Source: Ectothiorhodospira shaposhnikovii (GTDB taxonomy: Bacteria; Pseudomonadota; Gammaproteobacteria; Ectothiorhodospirales; Ectothiorhodospiraceae). From it: a DNA stretch of 64,000 nt. A program made the position numbers and the translations under genes. The stretch is taken from the NCBI RefSeq assembly GCF_016584105.1, contig NZ_NRSM01000020.1, positions 1 through 64,000 of the forward strand, given 5' to 3'. Below the pieces are notes generated by a model, which worked only from the letters and a program-made list of their open reading frames with translations, was not told the origin of the DNA and made no database searches. This document shows, piece after piece, positions 25,493 through 34,611 of the stretch (position 1 is its first letter; every line of letters starts with the position of its first letter).

Positions 25493-28400
25493 CTAACCTG
25501 AACGCAGAAACTCAGACAGAAGAGACAGCATCGCTTCGCTTTTGCGAACCAGGGTCCCATGGGTATCCCGCAACATTGCCTGATCCTTGGTATGCACCAT
25601 GTTCCTCGCCAGCTGGTGGATCTCGTCGTGCAGGGCCCGTACCGGCGCAAGAGGTGAATCAGAGTCATCAGGCCATATCTGGCTGGCTTCCTCCAGCCAG
25701 CGACAGAAAAAGCAATGCTCCAGCTCAAGCGGTGACGGGAAGACGCAGCGACCTTCCAGCACTTCTTCAAGACTCCTCATCCAGGCCCGATGGGCCACCA
25801 TGCCATACACTACCTGATGCCGTTCACCCGTCAGCGGCAAGGTGGCCGACCACTCCGATGGAGGATGCCACTGCTCCATCCAGCCAAGAACCTGATCCGA
25901 CGGCATGGGACGGGCAATGCCATATCCCTGTCCCAGCTCACACCCCAACTGCAACAGCAGCTCCCCGTGGGCGATCGATTCCACCCCTTCGGCGATGGGC
26001 GTGCGCTTGAAGGCCTGAGCCAGACCGAGAATACCCTCAAGGATGGCCAGATCATCGGTGTCATGGAGCATGTCACGAACAAAGCTCTGGTCGATCTTCA
26101 CCACATCCGTCGGTACCCGCTTGAGGTAGGTCAGGGAGGAATACCCGGTACCGAAGTCATCCAGCGCAAAACCAATACCCAATGCGACGCAGGCCCCGAT
26201 CACCTGGGACACACGACCGATATCCGTCAGGGCGCTGGTTTCCAGGACTTCCAGTTCCAGCAAATGAGGTGGTGCATCGGGATGGTCCGCCAGCAACAAC
26301 TTAAGTTCACTGACGAAATCCGGATGCTGCAGGTGCCAGGGGGAAACATTGACGCTTATCCTCAGATCGATGCCCTGTGCCCGCCAGCGTTCCACCTGCC
26401 CCAGCGCCGCATCCAGCACCCAGCGTCCCAGCCGGGCTTCCAGCGGGTGACTTTCTATTACGGACAGGAACACGAAAGGCTGCAGCAACCCCCGCTCGGG
26501 ATGCTGCCAGCGGACCAAGGCCTCCATCCCAAGAATTTCTCCCGTGCGCATGTTGACCTTGGGCTGGTAATGCAGCACGAACTCTTCCTGAACAATGCCC
26601 AGAGCGATGCGCTCATGGGTTTCATGCAGTCCGCGCAGGGTTCTGTCCTGTTCGGCATCAAAGACGTGGTAACGGTTCTTGCCCGCAAGCTTTGCCTGGT
26701 ACATCGCCTGATCCGCCTGCCGGATCAGTTGATCCGGGCCTACCTCATCGGCTTGGGGATAACAGGTCAGACCAATGCTGCCGGTCACCTTGAGCAGAAA
26801 ACCGTCTATGCAGACAGGTTCGGCAATCGCCTCCAGCAGCCGATCCGTCACGGACAATTGTCCGGTGGCCTCCACCAAATCAGTTTCGAGCACGGCGACA
26901 AATTCATCCCCTCCCAGACGCGCCAGGGTATCACCATCACCCATGACCACTTGAATGTGTTTCGCCACCTCCTGCAGAAGGCGATCTCCCAAATCATGTC
27001 CGTAGCGGTCATTGATGGCCTTGAAACCGTCCAGATCAATGTAGGCCAAAGTAAAGGCGCTGTCGGAACGTCGGGCGCGGGCCATGTATTGCTGCAGACG
27101 ATCCGAGAGCAGCACCCGGTTGGGCAGATCCGTCACAGGATCATAGTGAGCCAAATGCTCCAAACGCCACTGATCCTCCTTTTGTTGGGTGATGTCGGAG
27201 AACATGCCGACAAAATGTGACGGATCTTCCGTCTTGCCCCCCGGCACAGTGCTGATGGTGGTCAAGGCCATGAACAGGCTGCCGTCCTTGCGACGATTGC
27301 AGATCTCCCCGTGCCAGCAGCCCTGGGTGGCCAGGGCATTCCACATCTTTCGAAAGAAGGACACATCGTGTATGCCGGACTTGAGAAGAGAAGGATTACG
27401 ACCGATCACTTCCGCTCGGGAATAGCCGGTGATATCGCAAAATGTCTGGTTCACCTCCACGATCCGGGCACTGCCATCAGTGATGAGAATCCCTTCGCGG
27501 GCGTTTTCGAACACACTGGCCGCCAGAATCAGCTGGGCCTCGGTGCGCTTGCGCTCGGAGATGTCCCGCGCCGTGACCTGCAGCAGGGATTGTTCGCCGA
27601 TATCAAGGCGATTGATCAGTACATCCACCACGAAACCGGTGCCGTCGTCCAGCCGGCGGTGGGTCCATTCAAAGCTTACGGGGTCCTGCCGCAAGGCAAG
27701 GTGAAGATGACGACGGACTGACAGGGAGGAGGATTCGCCATCGGGCTGAAGCTCGGGGGATAATGCCTCCGGCGACTGCCCGATGATCTGGTCCCTCTGT
27801 CGGGCACCGAACAGATGCAGCGTGGCCGGATTGCAATCGATAATGACGCCCTCGCGCAGAATGAACACCGCATCCGGCGAGGATTCATACAGTGCCCGAT
27901 AACGAACCTCCGACTGCTGAAGTTGCGCGGTCCTTTGGAACACGCTGGATTCAAGATGTGCATTGGCATCGAGCAAGGCCCTTTCCGCGCGCTGCCACCG
28001 CCCGCCCAGACGCATGGCCATGAACAAACCCACCAGGCTGGGCAAAATCACCAGGATGGACGCCAGCGCCGTGGTGCGCAGGATCTGTGGCGCAATGTCG
28101 CGGCGCACACGGTCCCGGGCCTGAAACAGATGCAGATGCCAGCCCAGATCAAGCTCGGCCTCGAAACTCAGCCAGTCCCCGGCATCGGATGAACGGGGCC
28201 TGGACGGGTCCTCGGAGAATCGGGGCAGGGTCAGGATGGGATGGGCCTCGGGAGGCCGGGGGATTTCCCCTTCCAGCCAGTCGGGCCGGGTATCGGCAAT
28301 GGGCAGGCCCTGGCGATCCAGCACCGTGGCAACGGCAAATGGGGCTATCCTTTCCGGTGTCAATAATTTGGAAAGATGCTGAAGATGCAGCACCCCACCC

Positions 28401-29032
28401 AGATGCAGGCGAATCTCCCCGTCAGGCCCTTTGATGGGGGTGTTGATGACCACGGCTCTGAGACCGTCTGACCCCAGAAAGCTGTCGGAAACCACCTGGC
28501 GGCGTGTTTGCACGGCATCACGAAAGTAATCCCGATCCGCCAGATTGTGACGTTGCAGGGGGATGGGCCAGGGGTGCAGACGATGAAAATCTCCTGCCGG
28601 CGTCAGTATGAAGACCACCGAAAATCCACCCTGCCGATAGAGTCGCTCCAGCCATTGATCCTGGACGGATGGAGGGACATGAGCATACTGGCCCTCAGGC
28701 AAGGTTTCAGGCCACAGGCCGGATAGCTCCGGTGCCTGGGCCGCCAGCTCCAGCAGGGCGGAAGCCCGGCTGATGTCCTGATCCATCAGCCGGGCCAACC
28801 CCGTGGCCAGCGCCACATGATCCGTGGACCAGCGCTGGACCGACCATTCGTCCATGGTGGAACGCAGCACCAGCCCCATGAGTATCAGCGCCAGGATCGT
28901 GGGCAGTGCTATCACCGCAACGATTTGCTGTCGTCTTGTGGGCATGGAAGCCATCAGTCCCCTGAGTTTATGCGCCGTCAATTCAAGAATCCGCAAAATC
29001 ATTGCATCAATCCGCATGCGGACGGCCTGCAT
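25493..29032 (-). CDS. Cache-PAS-PAS-GGDEF-EAL-CZB cyclic-di-GMP protein
   Basis: This is a 1179-residue membrane sensor. A transmembrane helix (about 38-56) and a second (about 325-345) bracket a periplasmic double-Cache-like domain. Two PAS domains (about 375-500 and 505-625) follow. GGDEF is intact (RLGGDEFVAV near 709) without an RxxD inhibitory site upstream. The EAL domain runs about 815-1065 (EALVRW, DDFGTGYSSL, KIDQSFV and AEGVES present). The C-terminal 95 residues look like a CZB zinc-binding domain (H near 1085, HCFFCRWL, then HDEIHQLA). It could both make and break c-di-GMP under ligand and zinc or redox input. Which activity dominates cannot be told. Confidence 0.92.
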   Translation of the reverse strand: MQAVRMRIDAMILRILELTAHKLRGLMASMPTRRQQIVAVIALPTILALILMGLVLRSTMDEWSVQRWSTDHVALATGLARLMDQDISRASALLELAAQAPELSGLWPETLPEGQYAHVPPSVQDQWLERLYRQGGFSVVFILTPAGDFHRLHPWPIPLQRHNLADRDYFRDAVQTRRQVVSDSFLGSDGLRAVVINTPIKGPDGEIRLHLGGVLHLQHLSKLLTPERIAPFAVATVLDRQGLPIADTRPDWLEGEIPRPPEAHPILTLPRFSEDPSRPRSSDAGDWLSFEAELDLGWHLHLFQARDRVRRDIAPQILRTTALASILVILPSLVGLFMAMRLGGRWQRAERALLDANAHLESSVFQRTAQLQQSEVRYRALYESSPDAVFILREGVIIDCNPATLHLFGARQRDQIIGQSPEALSPELQPDGESSSLSVRRHLHLALRQDPVSFEWTHRRLDDGTGFVVDVLINRLDIGEQSLLQVTARDISERKRTEAQLILAASVFENAREGILITDGSARIVEVNQTFCDITGYSRAEVIGRNPSLLKSGIHDVSFFRKMWNALATQGCWHGEICNRRKDGSLFMALTTISTVPGGKTEDPSHFVGMFSDITQQKEDQWRLEHLAHYDPVTDLPNRVLLSDRLQQYMARARRSDSAFTLAYIDLDGFKAINDRYGHDLGDRLLQEVAKHIQVVMGDGDTLARLGGDEFVAVLETDLVEATGQLSVTDRLLEAIAEPVCIDGFLLKVTGSIGLTCYPQADEVGPDQLIRQADQAMYQAKLAGKNRYHVFDAEQDRTLRGLHETHERIALGIVQEEFVLHYQPKVNMRTGEILGMEALVRWQHPERGLLQPFVFLSVIESHPLEARLGRWVLDAALGQVERWRAQGIDLRISVNVSPWHLQHPDFVSELKLLLADHPDAPPHLLELEVLETSALTDIGRVSQVIGACVALGIGFALDDFGTGYSSLTYLKRVPTDVVKIDQSFVRDMLHDTDDLAILEGILGLAQAFKRTPIAEGVESIAHGELLLQLGCELGQGYGIARPMPSDQVLGWMEQWHPPSEWSATLPLTGERHQVVYGMVAHRAWMRSLEEVLEGRCVFPSPLELEHCFFCRWLEEASQIWPDDSDSPLAPVRALHDEIHQLARNMVHTKDQAMLRDTHGTLVRKSEAMLSLLSEFLRSG

Positions 29033-29186
29033 GCCCGAACCGAACAGACTCCGCCCCCCCCTCTGGAACTAGGAACGGGCCGGTAATTCATGCACAATAT
29101 ATAGTGTTTTTATCCAGGTGCCGACTGACGGCAACATCGCAGTCGATACTTGAAACCCGACTTGCCCATTGACCCCTGGAGAGACC

Positions 29187-29573
29187 ATGCCTGCCAGAAC
29201 ACGTATGATCCTGATCGCCGCGGCGGCCTTCGTGGCCATCGTCTTCTTCCAGCCCCTTCTCACCTTCCTTGGTGGTGTCCTCGTGATCGCGGTGGCGGCC
29301 ACCCTGATCTTCCGGGATCTGCCTCAGGATACGCAGGATATGATCGAAGATCATATCAATGGCTGGATCAACCGTGCCCGCAGCGGTTTCTGGCCGGCGG
29401 AAAGCAGGGCCACCGGAAACCGCGGCACGTCAGCGCGGGCCCGGGTGATCGAGGCGGACCTGGATGATGAAGAGGACGAGGAGGAAGCACCAGCCCCCAA
29501 GCCCAAGCCCCGCGCTCGCCGTCCCCGCGCGAAGAAGACCGCCTCAGCCTCCGGCAGCAGCACTTCTTCCTGA
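29187..29573 (+). CDS. Small membrane protein with acidic-basic disordered tail
   Basis: The 128-residue product has one long hydrophobic region (about 5-45, two closely spaced helices broken near FQPLLTFLGG). A hydrophilic stretch DMIEDHINGWINRARS follows, then an acidic run (DDEEDEEEA) and a Lys/Arg/Pro/Ala-rich tail resembling histone H1-like repeats. ATG at 29187 follows GGAGA at good spacing; an upstream ATG at 29169 lacks this. No domain was recognised. The tail could bind nucleic acid or a phospholipid surface, but this is speculation. Confidence 0.75.
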   Translation: MPARTRMILIAAAAFVAIVFFQPLLTFLGGVLVIAVAATLIFRDLPQDTQDMIEDHINGWINRARSGFWPAESRATGNRGTSARARVIEADLDDEEDEEEAPAPKPKPRARRPRAKKTASASGSSTSS

Positions 29574-29613
29574 TCCTGCTTCACGGGAATTGCCTTGTGG
29601 GAGCGGGTGCCGG

Positions 29614-32600
29614 TCAGGCTTTCCCCTTGCCGCGCCCGGCATTGCGCTCCTCCCCCATCATCAGAAGGCCGGTATTGCCACCCGCCGCTGCGGTATTCAC
29701 CGTCAGTACCCGCTCGGTGGCAAAACGCAGCAGATAGTGGGGGCCACCGGCCTTGAAACCGGTCCCTGACAGCCCCTCGCCGCCGAAGGGCTGACTGCCC
29801 ACCACTGCCCCCACCATGTCACGGTTGACATAGGTGTTCCCTACCCGCACCTGCCGGGCCAGCCGGTGGGCAACGGCATCGATCCGGCTGTGGATCCCCA
29901 GCGTCAGACCATAGCCGGTGGCATTGATCTGACGGATCAATCCGTCCAGTTCACCGGCACGCCATGGCAGCACGTGCAGCATGGGACCAAACACCTCCCC
30001 CGGCAACTCATCCAGCCGCTCCAGCCGATACAGGCTCGGGATCATGAAACTGCCCCGCTCACAGCCGCCCGACAGACGGGCCCGGTGGAGCAGCCGATCC
30101 TTGCGTTTCATCTCCTCGTCATGGGCCTGCAGGGCCGCCAGGGCCCGGTCGTCGATCACCGGCCCCACATCGGTGGAGAGCCAGTGGGGATCCCCCACCA
30201 CCAGGGTGTCCATGGCGCCCTTGAGCATCTCCAGCAGGGGTTCGGCCACCGTCTCCTGCACACACAGCACCCGCAGCGCCGAACAGCGCTGACCGGCACT
30301 GAAGAATGCCGAACGCAGGATGTCCGCCACCACCTGTTCATGCAGGGCGGTGGCGTCCACCACCATGGCATTGATGCCGCCGGTCTCCGCGATCAGGGGG
30401 ACGATGGGGCCATGCTCCCGGGCCGCCAAGCCCCGGTGAATCAGACGGGCGGTCTCGGTGGAGCCGGTGAAGGCCACCCCGGCAATGCGCGGATCGGCCA
30501 CCAGCCGGGGACCGATCTCCTCTCCCCGTCCGGGCAGACAGTGCAGCACGTCCCTGGGCACACCGGCCTGATGCATCAGTTGGGTGACCCGGACCGCCAC
30601 CAGACTGGCCTGTTCCGCCGGCTTGGCGATCACCCCGTTACCCGCCGCCAGGGCGGCGGTCACCTGGCCGGTAAAAATGGCCAGTGGAAAGTTCCAGGGG
30701 CTGATGCACAGAAACACCCCACGGCCCCGAAGGGTAAGTTCATTGCGCTCCCCGGTGATGCCGGGCAGGGACAGGGGCCGGATGAACCGTTCCCGGACCT
30801 GGGCGGCATAATAACGGCAGAAATCCACCGCCTCACGCACCTCGGCCTGGGCGTCCCGAAGGGTCTTGCCCGCCTCTTCCACGCACAGGACCATAAGCTC
30901 CGCCGTGTGCTGCTCCAGCACATCGGCCACCTGGTCCAGAATCACCGCCCGCTGGGCCGGTGGGCGTTCATCCCAGGCCGTCCATGCCTGGTGGGCGGCC
31001 GCCAGGGCCGTCTCCAGATCCTCGTCCCCGGCCCAGGTGACGCGACCGACCTCCCGCCCCCGATCAGAGGGCGCGTAAACCCCATGTCCATGGCCGGTCC
31101 TGAGCCGCCCGCCGCAGAGGGGGCCACCGTTCCAGGGGGCACGCGCCCCGATACGGTTCATGTCCGCCGCCAGCTTCCGCAGGGTCTTGCGGTCGGCAAA
31201 GTCCAGGCCCCGGCTGTTGCGCCTGGAGGGGGCATAGAGGGCGCCGGGCAGGGGGATGCGTGGATGGCGCCAGGTACCGTAACCCTTGAGGGTGGTCACC
31301 GGATCGGTGATGAGCTGTTCCAGGTGTTCCTCGTGCAGGCGATGGACAAAGGACGAGTTGGCGCCGTTTTCCAGCATGCGCCGCACCAGATAGGGCAGCA
31401 GGGTTTCGTGACTGCCCACCGGGGCATAGATCCGGCAATGGCGGCGACCCTGGCCGGACCGTTCCACCAGTTGCCCGTAGAGCCCCTCCCCCATACCGTG
31501 GAGACGCTGGAATTCGTATTCCCTGTCGCCGGCCATCTCCATCACCGCCGCCACCGTCTGGGCATTGTGGGTGGCGAACTGGGGGTAGAGGTGGGGACTG
31601 TCATGGAGCAGGCGGCGAGCACAGGCCAGATAGGATACGTCGGTGGCCGCCTTGCGGGTAAAGACCGGATAATCGGTCAGTCCCTGCTGCTGGCTGTCCT
31701 TGATCTCCGTGTCCCAGTAGGCACCCTTCACCAGACGCACCATGACGGTACGGCGATGCCGGGCGGCCTGCCGCTCCAGCCAGCCCAGCACGGCCCAGGC
31801 CCGTTTCTGGTAGGCCTGCACGGCCATGCCCAGGCCATCCCAACCATTGAGTTCCGCATCGGCGATCAGGGCCTCCATCACGTCCAGGGAGAGATCCAGG
31901 CGCCAGGATTCCTCGGCATCGATACACAGGGAGATACCCTGATCCCGAGCCAGACGGCACAGATCCAGGATCCGGGGCAGAAGCCGGCATTGCAGACGGC
32001 TTTCCTGGCCGGGTTCGTAGCGGGCATCCAGGGCGGAGAGTTTCACCGAAATGCCCGGTCGTTCCCGCAACGGAACGCGCAGGTCCACCACCTCGCCGAT
32101 GCGTTGAATGGCCTGCCGGTAGGCCTCGAAATAACGCCGGGCATCCTCCTCGGTGCGGGCCGACTCCCCCAGCATGTCGTAGGAATGGCAATAGCCCTCC
32201 TGCTCCCGGGGACGTGCCCGTTTCATGGCCTCGTCGATGGTGCGCCCCAGCACGAAGGCGTCGCCCAGCATGGCCATGGCGCGGCGCACGGCGGAACGGA
32301 CCAGGGGAGCGCCGGCCCGGGCCAGCAGACGATGGACCGTTCCCCCCAGCCAGTGGCGGCGATCCTCGGTGTCGATGATGCGCTCGCTGATCCACAGCCC
32401 CCAGGTGGCGGCATTGACGAAAAAGGGCCGGTCCTTGCCCAGGTGGACATCCCAGTGGGCGGCGGTGAGCTTGTCCTGGATCAGTTGGTTCGCGGTGGCC
32501 TTGTCCGGCACCCGCAACAGGGCCTCGGCCAGGCACATGAGGGCAATGCCCTCTTCGGAGGAAAGGTCGTATTCATGCAGCAGCGCCCCGATGCCGGACT

Positions 32601-32799
32601 GGTGTTCCTGGGCCTTGATCATGCCCCGCACCAGCCCCCGGGCCAGGAAGCGCACCCGGGTGGCCGCCTCGCCTTCCAGGGAAGCATGGGACAACAGGGC
32701 CTTGACCGCCTCTGCTTCGTCCATGCGGCAGGCCAGCATCATGGGCTCGCGGTCCTGGATGGACAGCGCGGCAAGGTCCGGGTACACGTATCGGCTCAT
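29614..32799 (-). CDS. putA: Bifunctional proline dehydrogenase / P5C dehydrogenase PutA
   Basis: The bifunctional enzyme oxidises proline to glutamate: FAD-dependent proline dehydrogenase in the N-terminal half, then NAD-dependent P5C dehydrogenase. At 1061 residues it matches the short type A PutA and lacks an N-terminal ribbon-helix-helix DNA-binding domain, so it should not repress its own operon. The PRODH barrel is seen around residues 130-450 (KLSALDARYEPGQ, MVRLVKGAYWD, FATHNAQTV). The ALDH domain has FTGSTETARL and the catalytic Cys in SAGQRCSALRVL, with the C-terminal GEGLSGTGFKAGGPHYL. ATG at 32799 is chosen because homology starts there; the frame is open 72 codons further. It is divergent from the putP operon. 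Confidence 0.95.
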   Translation of the reverse strand: MSRYVYPDLAALSIQDREPMMLACRMDEAEAVKALLSHASLEGEAATRVRFLARGLVRGMIKAQEHQSGIGALLHEYDLSSEEGIALMCLAEALLRVPDKATANQLIQDKLTAAHWDVHLGKDRPFFVNAATWGLWISERIIDTEDRRHWLGGTVHRLLARAGAPLVRSAVRRAMAMLGDAFVLGRTIDEAMKRARPREQEGYCHSYDMLGESARTEEDARRYFEAYRQAIQRIGEVVDLRVPLRERPGISVKLSALDARYEPGQESRLQCRLLPRILDLCRLARDQGISLCIDAEESWRLDLSLDVMEALIADAELNGWDGLGMAVQAYQKRAWAVLGWLERQAARHRRTVMVRLVKGAYWDTEIKDSQQQGLTDYPVFTRKAATDVSYLACARRLLHDSPHLYPQFATHNAQTVAAVMEMAGDREYEFQRLHGMGEGLYGQLVERSGQGRRHCRIYAPVGSHETLLPYLVRRMLENGANSSFVHRLHEEHLEQLITDPVTTLKGYGTWRHPRIPLPGALYAPSRRNSRGLDFADRKTLRKLAADMNRIGARAPWNGGPLCGGRLRTGHGHGVYAPSDRGREVGRVTWAGDEDLETALAAAHQAWTAWDERPPAQRAVILDQVADVLEQHTAELMVLCVEEAGKTLRDAQAEVREAVDFCRYYAAQVRERFIRPLSLPGITGERNELTLRGRGVFLCISPWNFPLAIFTGQVTAALAAGNGVIAKPAEQASLVAVRVTQLMHQAGVPRDVLHCLPGRGEEIGPRLVADPRIAGVAFTGSTETARLIHRGLAAREHGPIVPLIAETGGINAMVVDATALHEQVVADILRSAFFSAGQRCSALRVLCVQETVAEPLLEMLKGAMDTLVVGDPHWLSTDVGPVIDDRALAALQAHDEEMKRKDRLLHRARLSGGCERGSFMIPSLYRLERLDELPGEVFGPMLHVLPWRAGELDGLIRQINATGYGLTLGIHSRIDAVAHRLARQVRVGNTYVNRDMVGAVVGSQPFGGEGLSGTGFKAGGPHYLLRFATERVLTVNTAAAGGNTGLLMMGEERNAGRGKGKA

Positions 32800-32895
32800 G
32801 GTGTTTATTGTCCTGTGGCAAATGCACGCCAGATCGGCGGGGGCGTCCGCGGCTGGCCCCGACGGGGTGTCCTTCTTAGAATAGCTGCTCGCATG

Positions 32896-32914
32896 AGGAT
32901 CATTCCACGATCCT
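32896..32914. promoter_or_regulatory. Palindrome between putA and the putP unit
   Basis: AGGATC-ATTCCAC-GATCCT is a perfect 6-bp dyad with a 7-bp centre. It lies in the 143-bp divergent spacer between putA and the small-peptide/putP unit. Because this PutA has no DNA-binding domain, another regulator would be needed for proline control, and this is a candidate operator. Confidence 0.3.
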
Positions 32915-32942
32915 GCCCTGTCCTTCTCAACGGGAGTCCGTG

Positions 32943-33056
32943 ATGCAAGAAACCCTGACCACCGCCACCTGGTTCTGGCTGCTGGTGCCCATGCCCCTGC
33001 TGGTGCTGCTGTCACTCTTCAGCCTGCTGCGCCACAGCCTGAGGAGGCACGGGTGA
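32943..33056 (+). CDS. 37-residue single-helix membrane peptide upstream of putP
   Basis: A short gene with a good ribosome site (GGGAG, 9 bp before ATG) encodes 37 residues. Residues about 10-30 (WFWLLVPMPLLVLLSLFSLL) form one membrane helix, followed by a basic end (RHSLRRHG). Its TGA overlaps the putP ATG (TGATG), so translation should be coupled. That coupling and the membrane-peptide character suggest a small accessory subunit of the transporter. No family is recognised with certainty. Confidence 0.7.
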   Translation: MQETLTTATWFWLLVPMPLLVLLSLFSLLRHSLRRHG

Positions 33057-34540
33057 TGACCGGTAGCGTGGAAATCAACTTCGCCCTGCTGGCGACCCTC
33101 ATCGTCTATCTGATCCTGATGATCCTGGTGGGCCTGCTGGCCTACCGGGTGACCAGCAACCTGTCGGACTACATTCTGGGCGGGCGCCGGCTGGGCGCGG
33201 GCACGGCCGCCCTCTCGGCCGGGGCCTCGGACATGAGCGGCTGGCTGCTGCTGGGCCTGCCGGGAGCGGTCTACGCGGCGGGCATGAACCAGCTCTGGAT
33301 CGCGGTCGGGCTGACCATCGGCGCCTATCTGAACTGGCAGTTCGTGGCCGAGCGCCTGCGGCGGTTCACCGCCGCCGCCCGGGATTCGATCACCATTCCA
33401 GCCTATTTCGAGAACCGCTTCCGGGATGACACCTCGGCCCTGCGGGTGGTATCGGCGCTGGTGATTCTGGTGTTCTTCACTTTCTACACCTCCGCCGGCC
33501 TGGTGGCCGCCGGCACCCTGTTCGAGGGGACCTTCGGCATCGACTATGAACTGGCCCTGGCCATCGGCGCCGCGGTGATCTTGGTCTATACCCTGCTGGG
33601 GGGCTTTCTGGCGGTAAGCTGGACCGACTTCATCCAGGGCATCCTGATGTTCGTGGCCCTGGTCCTGGTGCCCGTCATCACCATCATGAACCTGGGCGGC
33701 TGGACCGAGACCAGCCAGATGGTGGCACAGATCAATCCCGGCGCCCTGGATGCCTTCCACGACATCACCCTGTTCGGCATCATTTCCCTGATGGCCTGGG
33801 GCCTGGGTTACTTCGGGCAACCCCATGTGCTGGCCCGGTTCATGGCCATTCGCAGTCCCGGCGACATCCCCCTGGCCCGCTTCATCGGCATCACCTGGAT
33901 GGTGGTGGCCCTGTTCGGCGCCATGCTCACGGGCTTTGCCGGGATCGCCTATTTCGGTGAGTCGGGGCTGGCAAACCCGGAAACGGTGTTCATCCTGCTG
34001 ATTCAGGCCCTGTTCAATCCCTGGGTGGCCGGATGTCTGATCGCGGCGGTACTGGCGGCCATCATGAGCACCATCGACTCCCAGCTGCTGGTGTCCTCGT
34101 CGGCCCTGTCCGAAGACTTCTACAAGCGCTTCTTCCGCCCCGGTGCCTCGGACACGGAACTGGTCTGGATCGGCCGGGGCACGGTGCTGGGCATCGGCGT
34201 GCTGGCCACGCTGCTGGCGCTGAATCCGGATGCCGCCGTGCTGGATCTGGTGTCCTATGCCTGGGCGGGCTTTGGCGCGGCCTTCGGGCCGGTGATCATC
34301 CTGTCGGTGTTCTGGCGCGGCATGAACCGCAACGGCGCCCTGGCGGGGATCGTCACCGGCGCGCTCACGGTACTGATCTGGGAGCGTTACGAGGGCGGCC
34401 TGTTCGACATGTACGAGATCCTGCCGGGCTTCATCCTGGCCACCCTGGCCATCTTCCTGTTCAGTCGGGTGGGCAAGGGCCCGACCGAGGACATGAAACG
34501 GGAGTTCGACGAGGTGCAACGGGCGCAGCGGGAAGGCTGA
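33056..34540 (+). CDS. putP: Sodium/proline symporter PutP
   Basis: The 494-residue sodium:solute symporter (SSS family, LeuT fold) imports proline with Na+. About 13 hydrophobic helices are visible. Family landmarks are SDYILGGRRLG in the first loop, SAGASDMSGWLLLGLPGA in the second helix region, GYFGQPHVLARFMA, and STIDSQLLVSSSALSEDFY. ATG at 33056 overlaps the stop of the 37-residue peptide gene; a GTG one codon earlier is also possible. Pairing with divergent putA strongly supports a proline-use function. A bidirectional hairpin follows. Confidence 0.96.
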   Translation: MTGSVEINFALLATLIVYLILMILVGLLAYRVTSNLSDYILGGRRLGAGTAALSAGASDMSGWLLLGLPGAVYAAGMNQLWIAVGLTIGAYLNWQFVAERLRRFTAAARDSITIPAYFENRFRDDTSALRVVSALVILVFFTFYTSAGLVAAGTLFEGTFGIDYELALAIGAAVILVYTLLGGFLAVSWTDFIQGILMFVALVLVPVITIMNLGGWTETSQMVAQINPGALDAFHDITLFGIISLMAWGLGYFGQPHVLARFMAIRSPGDIPLARFIGITWMVVALFGAMLTGFAGIAYFGESGLANPETVFILLIQALFNPWVAGCLIAAVLAAIMSTIDSQLLVSSSALSEDFYKRFFRPGASDTELVWIGRGTVLGIGVLATLLALNPDAAVLDLVSYAWAGFGAAFGPVIILSVFWRGMNRNGALAGIVTGALTVLIWERYEGGLFDMYEILPGFILATLAIFLFSRVGKGPTEDMKREFDEVQRAQREG

Positions 34541-34559
34541 CACCGCCCCTGGCTGACTC

Positions 34560-34600
34560 CGGCGGCAGGTCACTAAAGCTTCGTACGTGGCCTGCCGCCG
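34560..34600. terminator. Bidirectional hairpin between putP and the SulP gene
   Basis: CGGCGGCAGG (34560-34569) pairs perfectly with CCTGCCGCCG (34591-34600), and an inner CAC/GTG adds to the stem. The position between two convergent genes fits a shared terminator. Confidence 0.75.
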
Positions 34601-34611
34601 TGCCCTCCCCA

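Noticed and set aside
29866-32943. 1025-codon plus-strand frame
   Set aside because: Antisense shadow of putA; His/Gly/Gln-rich composition without motifs.
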